A DNA stretch of 64,000 nucleotides from Symbiodinium natans (GCA_905221605.1 CAJNDS010002068.1:1236251-1300250), one strand, 5' to 3'. Counted from the stretch's first letter, positions 9,113 to 18,503 are shown. A program made the numbers and translations. Notes: a model not told the origin generated them from the sequence alone.

Positions 9113-9294
9113 GTGCGGAGTTGCAGTTTGTATTCAGGAATTGAGTTGGTGTAGAAGGAAAAGGGGTCAATGTGCCCGATAACATTTGGCTCAAGACTGG
9201 GCCATGCGCCTGGTAGCAAAAAGAAGTTCCGAGTTTTTGGTGTTTGCTGGTTGGTTCAGGGTGAAACCTCTGGCGACTGTTAGGGTTGATTCCC
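9113..9294 (+). repeat. 5' LTR of element 2
   Basis: Starts (G)TGCGGAG; the end near GATTCCC is set by loss of identity with the 3' copy. A canonical CA end is not seen. Contains CATTTGGCTCAAG at 9,183-9,195, one T short of the 3' end of the dinoflagellate spliced leader. Confidence 0.9.
9183..9195 (+). other. spliced-leader relic in 5' LTR
   Basis: CATTTGGCTCAAG equals the last 14 bases of the conserved dinoflagellate spliced leader (CATTTTGGCTCAAG) with one T deleted. It is preceded by CCGATAA where the leader has CCGTAGC. Confidence 0.55.
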
Positions 9295-9379
9295 TTCCCC
9301 TTTCGGTTGCCCCGGTAGGTTATGAGCCCAAATTAGGCTTCCTGCGGTATAGGTAAAGATTTTTCGTTGGTTTAACGCC

Positions 9380-12300
9380 ATGGACATGATGCGGCGTCGC
9401 TCAGAGCCTGGACTGTCACCCACGGCCAATGAAGCCGAAGAAAATCGTGGTGATGGGGGTGAAGAACGACAGCAAGTGGTACAAGCGCTGACAGATGGTA
9501 GGGAAGTTGCAATGATACAACAAACGTCTCAGGTGGAAGAGGAAGTGGTTCCGTTTCCAGCAGCGAATCCTTTCTGGAGCGAGCGGGCTCAAGAAGAAAT
9601 AAGACTGAGGCAATCAAGGCCGGCAAGTCTTCCTGCGAGCGGAGGGGATAGAAGTGGTGAAAATCCGAGGAGGCCACCGTCGCTGCAAGATCTTCTGGGT
9701 CGGGAACCTGCACCAGCTGAGAGACCATCGTCAAGCTTAATGGGCCAGATGGAACGAGGTAATATTGGTGGAACACAAGCAGAGGAAGAGCTTATTCTTG
9801 ATCTGAGTGGTGAAGAGCAAGGTGAAGATATGGCAGTGGTAAAGCGTGCACTTAAAGAGTTGCTGGTGCAGACAAAGGAGCTGGGGAACAGGTTGCATCG
9901 AGTGGAGGAGAAAAGTTATACCTCTGCTGCATCTGGGTCAGCTTCGCGAGCACGGAGCACTGGAGTGGTGGACGCAAATGCTGGATATCCCTTGGGAATG
10001 ACTCCAGAGAAACAGTATCCGCCAGGACAAGTTTTCTACACTGATGGTATGGGTGGTTTTTGGACTGTGTTGCCTGATGGGACATGGCTGCCTATTGAGG
10101 GCTACGACCTGCCAAAGGGTTGTGATCTTCAACCCTTGCCTGAGCCCAGGAAGGGGGATGCTCAGGTGGAGGATGAAAAAGAAGTGCCAATGATGCATGT
10201 AGCTGAAGGGAAGAAACCCTCCAGATTGCCTCCACTGAATTACCCCCTGGGAGGTTCTGCAAGTGGTGGATATGCAGGTGGACCACCTGGTTTGACACAC
10301 GCACCGATTACTTCCTTGCCGACAGGTGTTGATGGTTCTGCCGCACCTATGGTGAATCAGCCCGGTTTTGTTTCAGCTCGGGAAACTTTGACGCAAGAGA
10401 ATGCAGCAGGATCGGGTGGATATACAATGGTGGATGATGTTCCGTATCGGTGGAAAATGACAGCTGGGAAGTTGGAATTAGAAAAGGTTCCACTCACAGC
10501 TTTTACGCCTGGTATGGGACATGGACTGCCACAAAGGCCCGGTGGTAGGGCCGGTAGGGTCAGCTTACCTCCTGGAGCAGTGGTGCCACGCGGTATGCCA
10601 ATCATTGGTGATAGTTCTGGAACCGAACGTCCGGAGGCTCTTGGGAAGCATTTGGCAGACTACACACCAAGCAATCCGACGGCACTAGGTGATTGGATCG
10701 CAATGATCGAGCCAATGTTGTCTTCGCTGACAGATACAGGAAGAGTGTGGTGGCAATGCGTCTATTCAAAGGCGTGTCAGGCGTATGCCAAATGGTTGAG
10801 TGTTTCTCCGCTGGAAAGGTTGGGCATCAAGGCTGAGCTGGAAGGGCTCAAGGTGGTTCAAACTGTGCACGTTTTGTTGGAGCAGAGAGCGGTGTCTTTG
10901 CTGCTGCAGGCGATTCCGGAGAGATTGAAGACCGAGATCGTTTCCACTCGAATGTTGGGGTCAGTGATGATATTTTACAAATTGCTGACGGTTTACCAAC
11001 CAGGTGGAGCAAACGAGCGCAGCACGATGTTGAACTTCTTGGTGCAACCATCTTCGGCAACCTCGATCTCAGAGGCCTTTAAGGGAGTGCGTCAATGGGC
11101 GCAATGGCGTTCCCGATTAAGGGAGTTGCGAGCGGCCGAGCCGGACGCTACCTTGCTTATCAAGGGATTGGATGCTTTATCATCCTCGTTGCTATCAAAA
11201 CACCCTACGGTTCATTTCAGAGTGGCATCCTTTCGGGAAAAATTGGGGGTGGACTACTCGCCGACCTCTGAAACTGCGACACAACTAGCTGAAATGTTAC
11301 AGGCAGAGTTTGAACTGCTATTACATAGCGCTGGTGATCAAGAGGTGAAGCAGGACTCGGACGCCAAGAAAAGGGCAAGGTTAAACAAGGCCCAAAAGGG
11401 AACTGGTGACGAGACAGAGGAGGGTGACAAAGGCAAAGGGAAAGGAAAAAGGTACAGCAGTGATGGTGAACGCCCATTCTGTTGGATATATGGAAAGACA
11501 GAAGCAGGCTGCAAGTTCGGATCACGCTGCAAATTTCGCCATGACAAGGACTCCCTGGAGCGTGGAAGATGTTTTGAATGTGGGGCCATTGGCCATCTAC
11601 AGCCGCAGTGTCCATACAAAGATGGTGCAAGTCCCAATGTGGACTCAAATCCCGAGAGGAATAGATCTAAAGGAAATTCTCCCAAAGGGGGAAAGGGCGG
11701 CAAAGGTGCGAAATGGGGAAATGCCAAAAAGGCAGAAGTGGCTGAAGGGGGAGATGAGACGGCTAATGCGGGATTGGAGAAAGGTTCTGCAAGTCCCTCA
11801 TCACCATCAACACCCAATCAGGTCCTTGCTGAAGCGTTAGAGGTGCTGAAATCTATGAAACTGTCATCAGCGCAGTCAGCATCAAGCGGGGATCCCAGTG
11901 TTCGAATGTTATGTGGCTCTGGGTTTTTTCAGCAGGAAAGGAGAGTGGCGTTGGTGGACACAGCTGCTACGCATCTTGTGCGGACGCTTTTTCCATGGGA
12001 ATGTTTACCCGACACTACTGTTACGGTGCAAAGCGCACTTGGTGGTGTGATAATGAGGATTACAGAGAAAGGGACATTGATTAGGGAAGACAATGGGCCT
12101 CTGATTATCCCTCTCTGGTTGATTTTGGAGTTTGGGGCGAACCTCACCGTGATCAATGGGATGTGTCACGTGGGTGCAAAATCTTCGCTGGACCAGCTCT
12201 TGTGGTTTGAACATGGCTGTTTGGTTATGGATTACAAAACAGCTGAAAAGATGGTTTTGCATGCTGAAAGGCAGCGTGCGTTTTGGTCCCATTCTCAATG

Positions 12301-12655
12301 GAGGAATGGAAGGGCGGACTGTGGAGTCGGTTCGTCTGATGCCACGTTGTTGCCGAAGCAGGGAGAAGGCCGAGGAGTATGCGTCCTACATGTGGCCAGG
12401 GTTTCTGACACCAATGAGTGTTCGGGAATGGGCATGTTGGACTCGGGAGCATCACATCCTCTCAGATCACTTCGTCCTGGTGAACAGCTTAGATCCGCTA
12501 GTGCCAATTGGCAAAGCGAGCGCCTTGGTTGGTCTCAGAGTTCAGTGGCGTGGTGGCAAGTGCACAGCCTCACATCCTGTTCTGGGGGAACTTCGCGTTC
12601 GAGATCTGAATGGGTGCCCTTGTTTGGAAAAGGAGGTGGCGCTTCAGATCATTGA
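9380..12655 (+). CDS. Gag-protease of element 2
   Basis: ATG at 9,380 in a good context (CGCCATGG). Residues 1-420 are low-complexity and acidic; about 430-650 is a helical Copia gag-like region. A CCCH zinc finger (C701, C711, C717, H721) precedes a retroviral-type CCHC knuckle (C731, C734, H739, C744). Two aspartic-protease-like signatures follow: LVDTAATH (D860) with a complete downstream fold-like stretch, and LDSGASH (D1021). After Leu1037 the useful sequence continues in the +1 frame; the last 54 residues here look like read-through. Expected role: RNA packaging and polyprotein cleavage. The paired CCCH and CCHC fingers are unusual beside each other. Confidence 0.88.
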   Translation: MDMMRRRSEPGLSPTANEAEENRGDGGEERQQVVQALTDGREVAMIQQTSQVEEEVVPFPAANPFWSERAQEEIRLRQSRPASLPASGGDRSGENPRRPPSLQDLLGREPAPAERPSSSLMGQMERGNIGGTQAEEELILDLSGEEQGEDMAVVKRALKELLVQTKELGNRLHRVEEKSYTSAASGSASRARSTGVVDANAGYPLGMTPEKQYPPGQVFYTDGMGGFWTVLPDGTWLPIEGYDLPKGCDLQPLPEPRKGDAQVEDEKEVPMMHVAEGKKPSRLPPLNYPLGGSASGGYAGGPPGLTHAPITSLPTGVDGSAAPMVNQPGFVSARETLTQENAAGSGGYTMVDDVPYRWKMTAGKLELEKVPLTAFTPGMGHGLPQRPGGRAGRVSLPPGAVVPRGMPIIGDSSGTERPEALGKHLADYTPSNPTALGDWIAMIEPMLSSLTDTGRVWWQCVYSKACQAYAKWLSVSPLERLGIKAELEGLKVVQTVHVLLEQRAVSLLLQAIPERLKTEIVSTRMLGSVMIFYKLLTVYQPGGANERSTMLNFLVQPSSATSISEAFKGVRQWAQWRSRLRELRAAEPDATLLIKGLDALSSSLLSKHPTVHFRVASFREKLGVDYSPTSETATQLAEMLQAEFELLLHSAGDQEVKQDSDAKKRARLNKAQKGTGDETEEGDKGKGKGKRYSSDGERPFCWIYGKTEAGCKFGSRCKFRHDKDSLERGRCFECGAIGHLQPQCPYKDGASPNVDSNPERNRSKGNSPKGGKGGKGAKWGNAKKAEVAEGGDETANAGLEKGSASPSSPSTPNQVLAEALEVLKSMKLSSAQSASSGDPSVRMLCGSGFFQQERRVALVDTAATHLVRTLFPWECLPDTTVTVQSALGGVIMRITEKGTLIREDNGPLIIPLWLILEFGANLTVINGMCHVGAKSSLDQLLWFEHGCLVMDYKTAEKMVLHAERQRAFWSHSQWRNGRADCGVGSSDATLLPKQGEGRGVCVLHVARVSDTNECSGMGMLDSGASHPLRSLRPGEQLRSASANWQSERLGWSQSSVAWWQVHSLTSCSGGTSRSRSEWVPLFGKGGGASDH

Positions 12656-15600
12656 TGAAATGGATTGGTGCTCACCAAAGCAAGCATTGAAGGTGGCACG
12701 TATGGTTCAAGGGTGTCCGAATACGGACAGTGAAGTGGCCGTAAAAGCGTCCTTGCAAAGCGCAGCACGGACAGCGTCAGCGAACGAGGAGGAGTTCGTC
12801 CAGGCGTGTTGGCGATTTCTTCGGTGGTATTATGGGGATATACCAGAAAATATGCTGATGGAGCTGTTGCCACGTGGAGATATTGCGGCGTTGCCTTTCA
12901 ACCGTCATAAAAGGAGACGGCTGGCACGAGCAAAAAGGGTGGTGAAACACCTATTTTCGGGAAAACAAAAATGGCATTTTCCCAGTCGGGATGTGGAGGT
13001 ACTGGAGCTGGATTTGAAGAAAGGCGGTGACCTACATAATTCGAGCGTCTGGAAGTATCTTCTGCATCTGGCGGCTGAAGGAAAGGTGGTTGCGGTGGTT
13101 GGAGGACCTCCATGCAGGACAGTGTCAAGGTTGAGAGGTGAAGACGGTGGTCCACCTGTATTACGCCGGCGCTGTGGGCCTGAACAGTTGGGATTAAAGA
13201 GTCTTCCTTGGCCACATCAAGAATTAGCTCAAAAGGATGGTGTTTTACTTCTGAAGATGCTTTTCCTATATGACGTGGCGGTGCATTCAAGGTGTGGAAC
13301 TGCTGGTGTCATCAATGGAGGTTCTGTCTTCTTTGGCATGGAAAGTCCTGGGGACCCTGAGCTCACAGGGAAAGATTTTTCTCAGAACGACAAAACGGTC
13401 TTGAGTGCTGAGGATCTGGCGGATGGTTCTCAGAAAGGGTTCTCAAGTCCTACCTTCTGGAGTTGGCCAGAGGTAAAAAGTTTTTGCGAGCGTTATGGAA
13501 TGTACGCTGCACATTTTGATCAAGGAGCATTGGGACATGCTCTGGTGAAGCCTACGACTTTCCTGGTGTCTGATATGGAACTATGGGAATCGTTGGAACA
13601 GGTTCGCGTGGTTGTTCCGTGGTCAGCAACATTCGCTTCTACCCTGGAAGAGCGTGTTGGACAATCCTCCATATGGGCGCGATGGGCGTTTGGATTGGTA
13701 AAAAGAATACGTCACAGGTTAGCACAATGGTTGCAGGAGAGCGATGCTGAACGGGAAACTATGGTGTCAAAAAAGGAAGAACGAGAAGGAACGTTACAGA
13801 GGTTAACGGCTGAAGAGCGAGCTTTCCGTGACCATTGCCTAAGGGGGCATATTCCTTTCAGACGTGATCGTCAAATTTGTGTGTCTGCCGCTGGAAAAGA
13901 GAGTCGCCATTTGAGGCGGAAGCATGGGGATGCTTACACTTTATCATTGGACTTGGCGGGTCCATACAAGTGTTCCAAGGATGCTCATCAGCAGAAGCCG
14001 CGACACGCTGTCATCGGTGTTTATCAATTTCCAATGTTGGATCTCAATGTGGGTCGCCCTCCAGAAAAGGAGGAAGACGCGGATGAGGTGGAAGATCAGG
14101 TGGCAGATGACGGTGCTGGTGTTGGAGAATGGCTGGGTGATGCAGCCGCTAACTTCGAGGAGGAGGACTCTGCGCCAGTGGAACCTGCACCAGTTCTGGA
14201 GGCAGAGGTGTTAAAAATCCAAGCTTCTGAGAAATCCTGGAAGGAACTGAAGGACCACTTGACCCAGCCTGTCCGTATGATCAACTTCGTTATGGTGGAG
14301 CCGATTGTGGACAAACAACAGACAACTGTTTTATCGGCTGTCCAAAGGATGATGGTGCGCTTGCAAAGACATGGGTATCCGGTGTTGAGAATCCATTCAG
14401 ATCGAGCGGGGGAGTTTGTCAATGCACGCTTCCGGTCCTTTTGTGAAACTCGTCTGATATATAGGACCACTGGTGATCCTGGAGTCCCGCAAACAAACGG
14501 GCGCGCTGAAGCATGTGTGGGTTTATTCAAACGTGGTGTGAGGTCGCTCTTAAAGGAGGCGCGACTCGGGCCGGCGTACTGGGCACTGGCTGCTCGCCAT
14601 TGGTCAATGTTACGGTGGCATAAAGCTGAAAGGGAGTTGGGGTTAAACCCGAAGGCATTGCTTCCCTTTGGTGCTCAGATTCAAGTCAAACGTCGTCCGT
14701 GGGAGTTGCTGGGTCCGGATGGAACAAAGAAAGGTCGGCAATGGGTCGATCGTACGCAGCCCGCGCTTCTTTTGGGTCCATGTGATGACCTACCTGGTGG
14801 TTACTGGGTGGAAGCTCAAGGGACTGCAAAAGATCCGGATGAACTGGTGTTATTTCCCTGCACTACGGTTTTTTCCAATATAAAGGAACCGCCAGAATTG
14901 GAGTTGGAAGGGGTGGTAGAAGAACAGGAGCCTTCTCCTCCAGAGCATCGTCTCAAAGGGAAAAAACCAGCGCTTCGGTTCGTTGATGAGGAAGGCCCTC
15001 CTTTACCTCCGCCTCGCGATCCTCCAGTTCGCCATCGGTTAATGGCAAAAAGCCCGGCCTCTTCACTGCGTGGTCATGTGGGCTCCTTGCGCTTGCTTCG
15101 CAAGCGGGGGGAGAGTCCGCCCTTAGAAATTTTCGAGGATGACATGCAGGGTCTGGGGGAGCTGGAAGAAAATGCAGATGTTGAGGACAATGTTCCTGGT
15201 GATGAGTATTGGCCGACTTGTTGTTCTCCTCATGAAGATGCTTATTTGGTCTGCAAAAGTGAGACTGCCGAGGATGGAACACAGTTGGAAAAAGAAGAAC
15301 AAAAAGCCAAGTCAATGTATGAAAGGTCTATGTACGATTACGTGGACTGTGAGGAGCTTTTGGAAGGGATTGTATACCCAAAGAGGGTGAATCGAAGAGG
15401 TGGTATTAACCATTGGTGCACAAGTACGCGAGCTCTGGTGTTGGGCCACTATACTCATGGCGGAGTGTGTGGTATTACAAAAGAGACTCATCGAAGGCCA
15501 TGGCTATGTCGTTACCTGGCATCATTCGTGAAGCACCACAATCCTGAAGCCAATTTTTCTGCTCTTCAGATCTCATGCAATGCTCCGGTATCATTGCATA

Positions 15601-18503
15601 GGGATAGTCACAATGAAAAGCATTGCTGCAATTATGTGTGTGGCTTTGGTGACTATAAGGATGGTCAGCTGTGGATTGAGGATGAGAAGGTCTTAGAGGA
15701 AGGAGCTGAAGTGGTGGAGCAATCCTATGGGAAGAAAGTCTTGCCTGGAAAATTGGTCGATATCCACTGGAACTTCATGTCGTTCTTTCCGAGAAAATTG
15801 CATGGTCCTATGCCTTGGAAAGGGAACAGGGTATCTTTGACAGGGTACACACCTGTCTTTATGGAGCGTTTGAGCTACAAGGATAGGTGCTATCTTCTCC
15901 AATGTAAGTTTCCTCTTCCGGAACCACGAGCTGAAGAAGGTGGAAAAAGAAAATGGTTAAAAATGACGTTGAAAGAGACCTCGCTGGACGACATTGCGGC
16001 GGAAGTCGACTATGCTGTTTTTGAGGCGCAACAATGGGCTCTAGAGGAGCATTTGAGTATTCGACGCCTAATTGCTGAACAGGAATGTTGCATTTTGGAC
16101 GAGTTCCATGGATCGGCCAATGAGTCGAATGGAGAAAAAGGATCAGAGACTAGAGAATGGCTGGTTAAAGCAAAAAGAACCGAAGAACAGCTCTCGAAGT
16201 TTTTGGTCAAAGCAGCTCAAGTTCAGCAAATGGTACAAGAAAATACCGCGCTTGAGGCAGCAGAGGAGGTTGAGTTCCTGCAAACAAAAACAATTCCTAC
16301 ACAAGAAGCCATGCAAGAGCTGGAAAAGTGGAGGGAATCATTGTCGGACGAGGTGACGTCTTTGGTTAAAGAGTTGGAGGTGGTGGAATCCACAACTCAA
16401 GAAAAGCTGGACAAATTGGCGGAAGAGCCTAATGCACCGGTGATTGAGTACGTTCCCAGTCTGGTGGTGTTTGCCCGGAAGCAAGGGACAGGGAGGCGAC
16501 GTGCCCGTATTTGTGCATGTGGCAATTTTATTTCGTCAACGGCAGCTACAGAATACGAAGGGCCGAGGTCCCTCAGTCGTCACTCGCTGTACGCTCCTGG
16601 TTTAGATTCAACTACATTTAGGTGTCAAGTGAGGCACGCAGCATATATGGTGTGGATCATCGCTGGTTTAGACATTTCCAAAGCTTTTCTGACAGCGCCG
16701 ATGAATAGGGCGCAAAGAGAAGGGCGTCTGGTTGTGGTGCAGCCCCCAAGGGCGGCGGTGAAACTGGGTCTTTGCACAAAGGAGGAGCGGTGGATTGTGA
16801 GGAAGGCCTTGTATGGTTTGGCCGAAAGTCCTGCAGCATGGGTGGAGTGGCGAGATCAGCGTCTTCAAGGCATGTCTTGGGTGTCAAAGGATGGACAAGC
16901 AATGAGCTTTCAGAGGTCCAATGCAGACCCAAGTCTGTTCCTTATTATGGCACAAGAGAAGCTGGAAGGTGCAAGCAAGTTGGTAGGGACAATGGGTCTT
17001 TACGTGGATGATTTTTTGATGGCCGGGACTATGACAGTGCTCCGGGAAGCCTTGGAACAGATCAGGAAGGAGTGGAAGACTTCTGAACCTGAGTTCTGTG
17101 GTCCAGGCTGTGGTGATGGATTCCTGAAGTTTTTGGGTGTCCAAATCTGGTATCGAAATGGCAGCTTCTTTCTCAACCAAGAGGACTTCGTGAGAGATTT
17201 GCTGAACCGAAGAGGGTATCAGATTGATGAAACTGGAAAAGGTAGTAACCTGCCAATGGTGAAAGAAACTCCAGGTGAAGAAGAGGAGGTTGATATTCCT
17301 TCCTTGCGAGCGGCTCAAGGTGCCGTAGGGGAGTTCCCCTGGGTGGCAATCAAAACTCGACCTGACTTGGCTTTCTGCACAAGCCAGTTGTCTTTGTGGA
17401 CATCCCGAAGGCCGCGATTTGTGGTTAAAAAGGCTGAGGAGGTATTTCGATACCTTGCTGCAACTCCAACGTTAGGCTTGACGTTTGGAGCAATCGCAAC
17501 ATGCGAAAAAGAAAGGAACGAGGTGTTGCGTTATGGGCGAGGCGTCAAGGTGGTAGAGTCCTACGCAGATGCTAGCTTTGCAGCAGGTGAAAACGAAAAG
17601 AGCCACTCAGGAGCGGTGGTGGTTTGGGGTGATTGTCCGGTGATGTGGGCAACGCAGAGACAGTCAACGGTGGCTTTGAGTACTGCTGAGGCTGAGTTGC
17701 ATGCGTCTATAGAGGGAGCAACGATGATTCAGTCGTGTACCCCTATAATTGCCGCTTTGGTGGGAACTGGTGAAGAATCGCTGCAAAAAGTGCTGTATAC
17801 AGATTCGGTTTCGACGTGCTCAATTATTCAATATCCTGCTGGAAGCTGGAGGACAAGGCACCTGAGAATTCGAGCAGCTGGCGTCAGGTCTCTGGTGAAC
17901 CGTGGTTACATGGTGATAGCACATCTTCGTGGTGAGTATATGATTGCTGACGTGTTGACAAAATTGATGAGTGGACAGGTTTACGCGAAGCAAAAGGCGC
18001 TTTGGGGTCTCCAAATGTTGGTGCAAGGAACTGACTTGAAAAGGGCTTCTCTTGCAATGGCGGTCATGATGGTGGCTGCATCTCTGCAAGGGATGGCAAC
18101 TGGTGGAGAAGAAGCGTCAAATGCTGGATTCTTTTGCTCAGAAGAAGGAGTGTGCAGAGTCGCCAACACATCTACGGTTATGGTTCTGGCTCAAAGTATT
18201 GAAATGGTTATCAACAATGCGGACATCGCTGTGTATTTGGTGGCAACAATCACACTCTGGGAATTGGCCAGGTATCTCTTTCGGAGGCTGTACAAATGGC
18301 TGTGGGGCAGGAAAGTGGTGGTTATTCCCGCGAGTGCCACTTTGTATACAACGGTGGGTGGGAACTGTATGCACGCAAGCAGTGACTGTGATGTTCTGCG
18401 ATATTCACAGCCCAGAGCCAAGACGCTTTGTAAGCATTGCGTCAGGAAAGGTTGGGTGGTGAATGCTGAGTTCCTTGGTGAGGAACGGGCCGCTGGAACA
18501 TAG
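12156..18503 (+). CDS. Pol polyprotein of element 2: MTase-like, integrase, 2OG-Fe(II) dioxygenase, RT, RNase H
   Basis: Residues are numbered from the in-frame Met at 12,156; real translation probably enters at 12,491 by +1 frameshift. Residues 113-170 complete the second protease. Residues 230-460 hold HLFSG (265) and GGPPC (316-320), resembling C5-DNA-methyltransferase motifs I and IV, then FDQGALG (454). Integrase: HCLRGH (560; one zinc Cys replaced in RRDRQIC), D599, D749, E785, a DD35E spacing. Dioxygenase: H1148-R-D1150, H1216, R1225, with the 9-residue H-to-R spacing typical of prolyl-hydroxylase-like enzymes. RT: D1506 and YVDDF at 1616. RNase H: D1805, E1845, D1883, D1932. A membrane helix (about 2023-2045) and an H-x4-C...CxxC cluster (2073-2095) end the protein. 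RT and integrase are secure; the MTase-like call is tentative. Confidence 0.9.
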   Translation: MGCVTWVQNLRWTSSCGLNMAVWLWITKQLKRWFCMLKGSVRFGPILNGGMEGRTVESVRLMPRCCRSREKAEEYASYMWPGFLTPMSVREWACWTREHHILSDHFVLVNSLDPLVPIGKASALVGLRVQWRGGKCTASHPVLGELRVRDLNGCPCLEKEVALQIIDEMDWCSPKQALKVARMVQGCPNTDSEVAVKASLQSAARTASANEEEFVQACWRFLRWYYGDIPENMLMELLPRGDIAALPFNRHKRRRLARAKRVVKHLFSGKQKWHFPSRDVEVLELDLKKGGDLHNSSVWKYLLHLAAEGKVVAVVGGPPCRTVSRLRGEDGGPPVLRRRCGPEQLGLKSLPWPHQELAQKDGVLLLKMLFLYDVAVHSRCGTAGVINGGSVFFGMESPGDPELTGKDFSQNDKTVLSAEDLADGSQKGFSSPTFWSWPEVKSFCERYGMYAAHFDQGALGHALVKPTTFLVSDMELWESLEQVRVVVPWSATFASTLEERVGQSSIWARWAFGLVKRIRHRLAQWLQESDAERETMVSKKEEREGTLQRLTAEERAFRDHCLRGHIPFRRDRQICVSAAGKESRHLRRKHGDAYTLSLDLAGPYKCSKDAHQQKPRHAVIGVYQFPMLDLNVGRPPEKEEDADEVEDQVADDGAGVGEWLGDAAANFEEEDSAPVEPAPVLEAEVLKIQASEKSWKELKDHLTQPVRMINFVMVEPIVDKQQTTVLSAVQRMMVRLQRHGYPVLRIHSDRAGEFVNARFRSFCETRLIYRTTGDPGVPQTNGRAEACVGLFKRGVRSLLKEARLGPAYWALAARHWSMLRWHKAERELGLNPKALLPFGAQIQVKRRPWELLGPDGTKKGRQWVDRTQPALLLGPCDDLPGGYWVEAQGTAKDPDELVLFPCTTVFSNIKEPPELELEGVVEEQEPSPPEHRLKGKKPALRFVDEEGPPLPPPRDPPVRHRLMAKSPASSLRGHVGSLRLLRKRGESPPLEIFEDDMQGLGELEENADVEDNVPGDEYWPTCCSPHEDAYLVCKSETAEDGTQLEKEEQKAKSMYERSMYDYVDCEELLEGIVYPKRVNRRGGINHWCTSTRALVLGHYTHGGVCGITKETHRRPWLCRYLASFVKHHNPEANFSALQISCNAPVSLHRDSHNEKHCCNYVCGFGDYKDGQLWIEDEKVLEEGAEVVEQSYGKKVLPGKLVDIHWNFMSFFPRKLHGPMPWKGNRVSLTGYTPVFMERLSYKDRCYLLQCKFPLPEPRAEEGGKRKWLKMTLKETSLDDIAAEVDYAVFEAQQWALEEHLSIRRLIAEQECCILDEFHGSANESNGEKGSETREWLVKAKRTEEQLSKFLVKAAQVQQMVQENTALEAAEEVEFLQTKTIPTQEAMQELEKWRESLSDEVTSLVKELEVVESTTQEKLDKLAEEPNAPVIEYVPSLVVFARKQGTGRRRARICACGNFISSTAATEYEGPRSLSRHSLYAPGLDSTTFRCQVRHAAYMVWIIAGLDISKAFLTAPMNRAQREGRLVVVQPPRAAVKLGLCTKEERWIVRKALYGLAESPAAWVEWRDQRLQGMSWVSKDGQAMSFQRSNADPSLFLIMAQEKLEGASKLVGTMGLYVDDFLMAGTMTVLREALEQIRKEWKTSEPEFCGPGCGDGFLKFLGVQIWYRNGSFFLNQEDFVRDLLNRRGYQIDETGKGSNLPMVKETPGEEEEVDIPSLRAAQGAVGEFPWVAIKTRPDLAFCTSQLSLWTSRRPRFVVKKAEEVFRYLAATPTLGLTFGAIATCEKERNEVLRYGRGVKVVESYADASFAAGENEKSHSGAVVVWGDCPVMWATQRQSTVALSTAEAELHASIEGATMIQSCTPIIAALVGTGEESLQKVLYTDSVSTCSIIQYPAGSWRTRHLRIRAAGVRSLVNRGYMVIAHLRGEYMIADVLTKLMSGQVYAKQKALWGLQMLVQGTDLKRASLAMAVMMVAASLQGMATGGEEASNAGFFCSEEGVCRVANTSTVMVLAQSIEMVINNADIAVYLVATITLWELARYLFRRLYKWLWGRKVVVIPASATLYTTVGGNCMHASSDCDVLRYSQPRAKTLCKHCVRKGWVVNAEFLGEERAAGT
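12488..12494 (+). promoter_or_regulatory. Ty1-like +1 ribosomal frameshift site (CTT-AGA-T)
   Basis: In the gag frame the codons are CTT AGA; yeast Ty1 shifts +1 on CTT AGG C by slippage of the Leu tRNA before a rare Arg codon. The shift here gives GEQL joined to DPLVPIG. That is exactly where protease homology leaves the gag frame and resumes in the pol frame. Confidence 0.55.
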
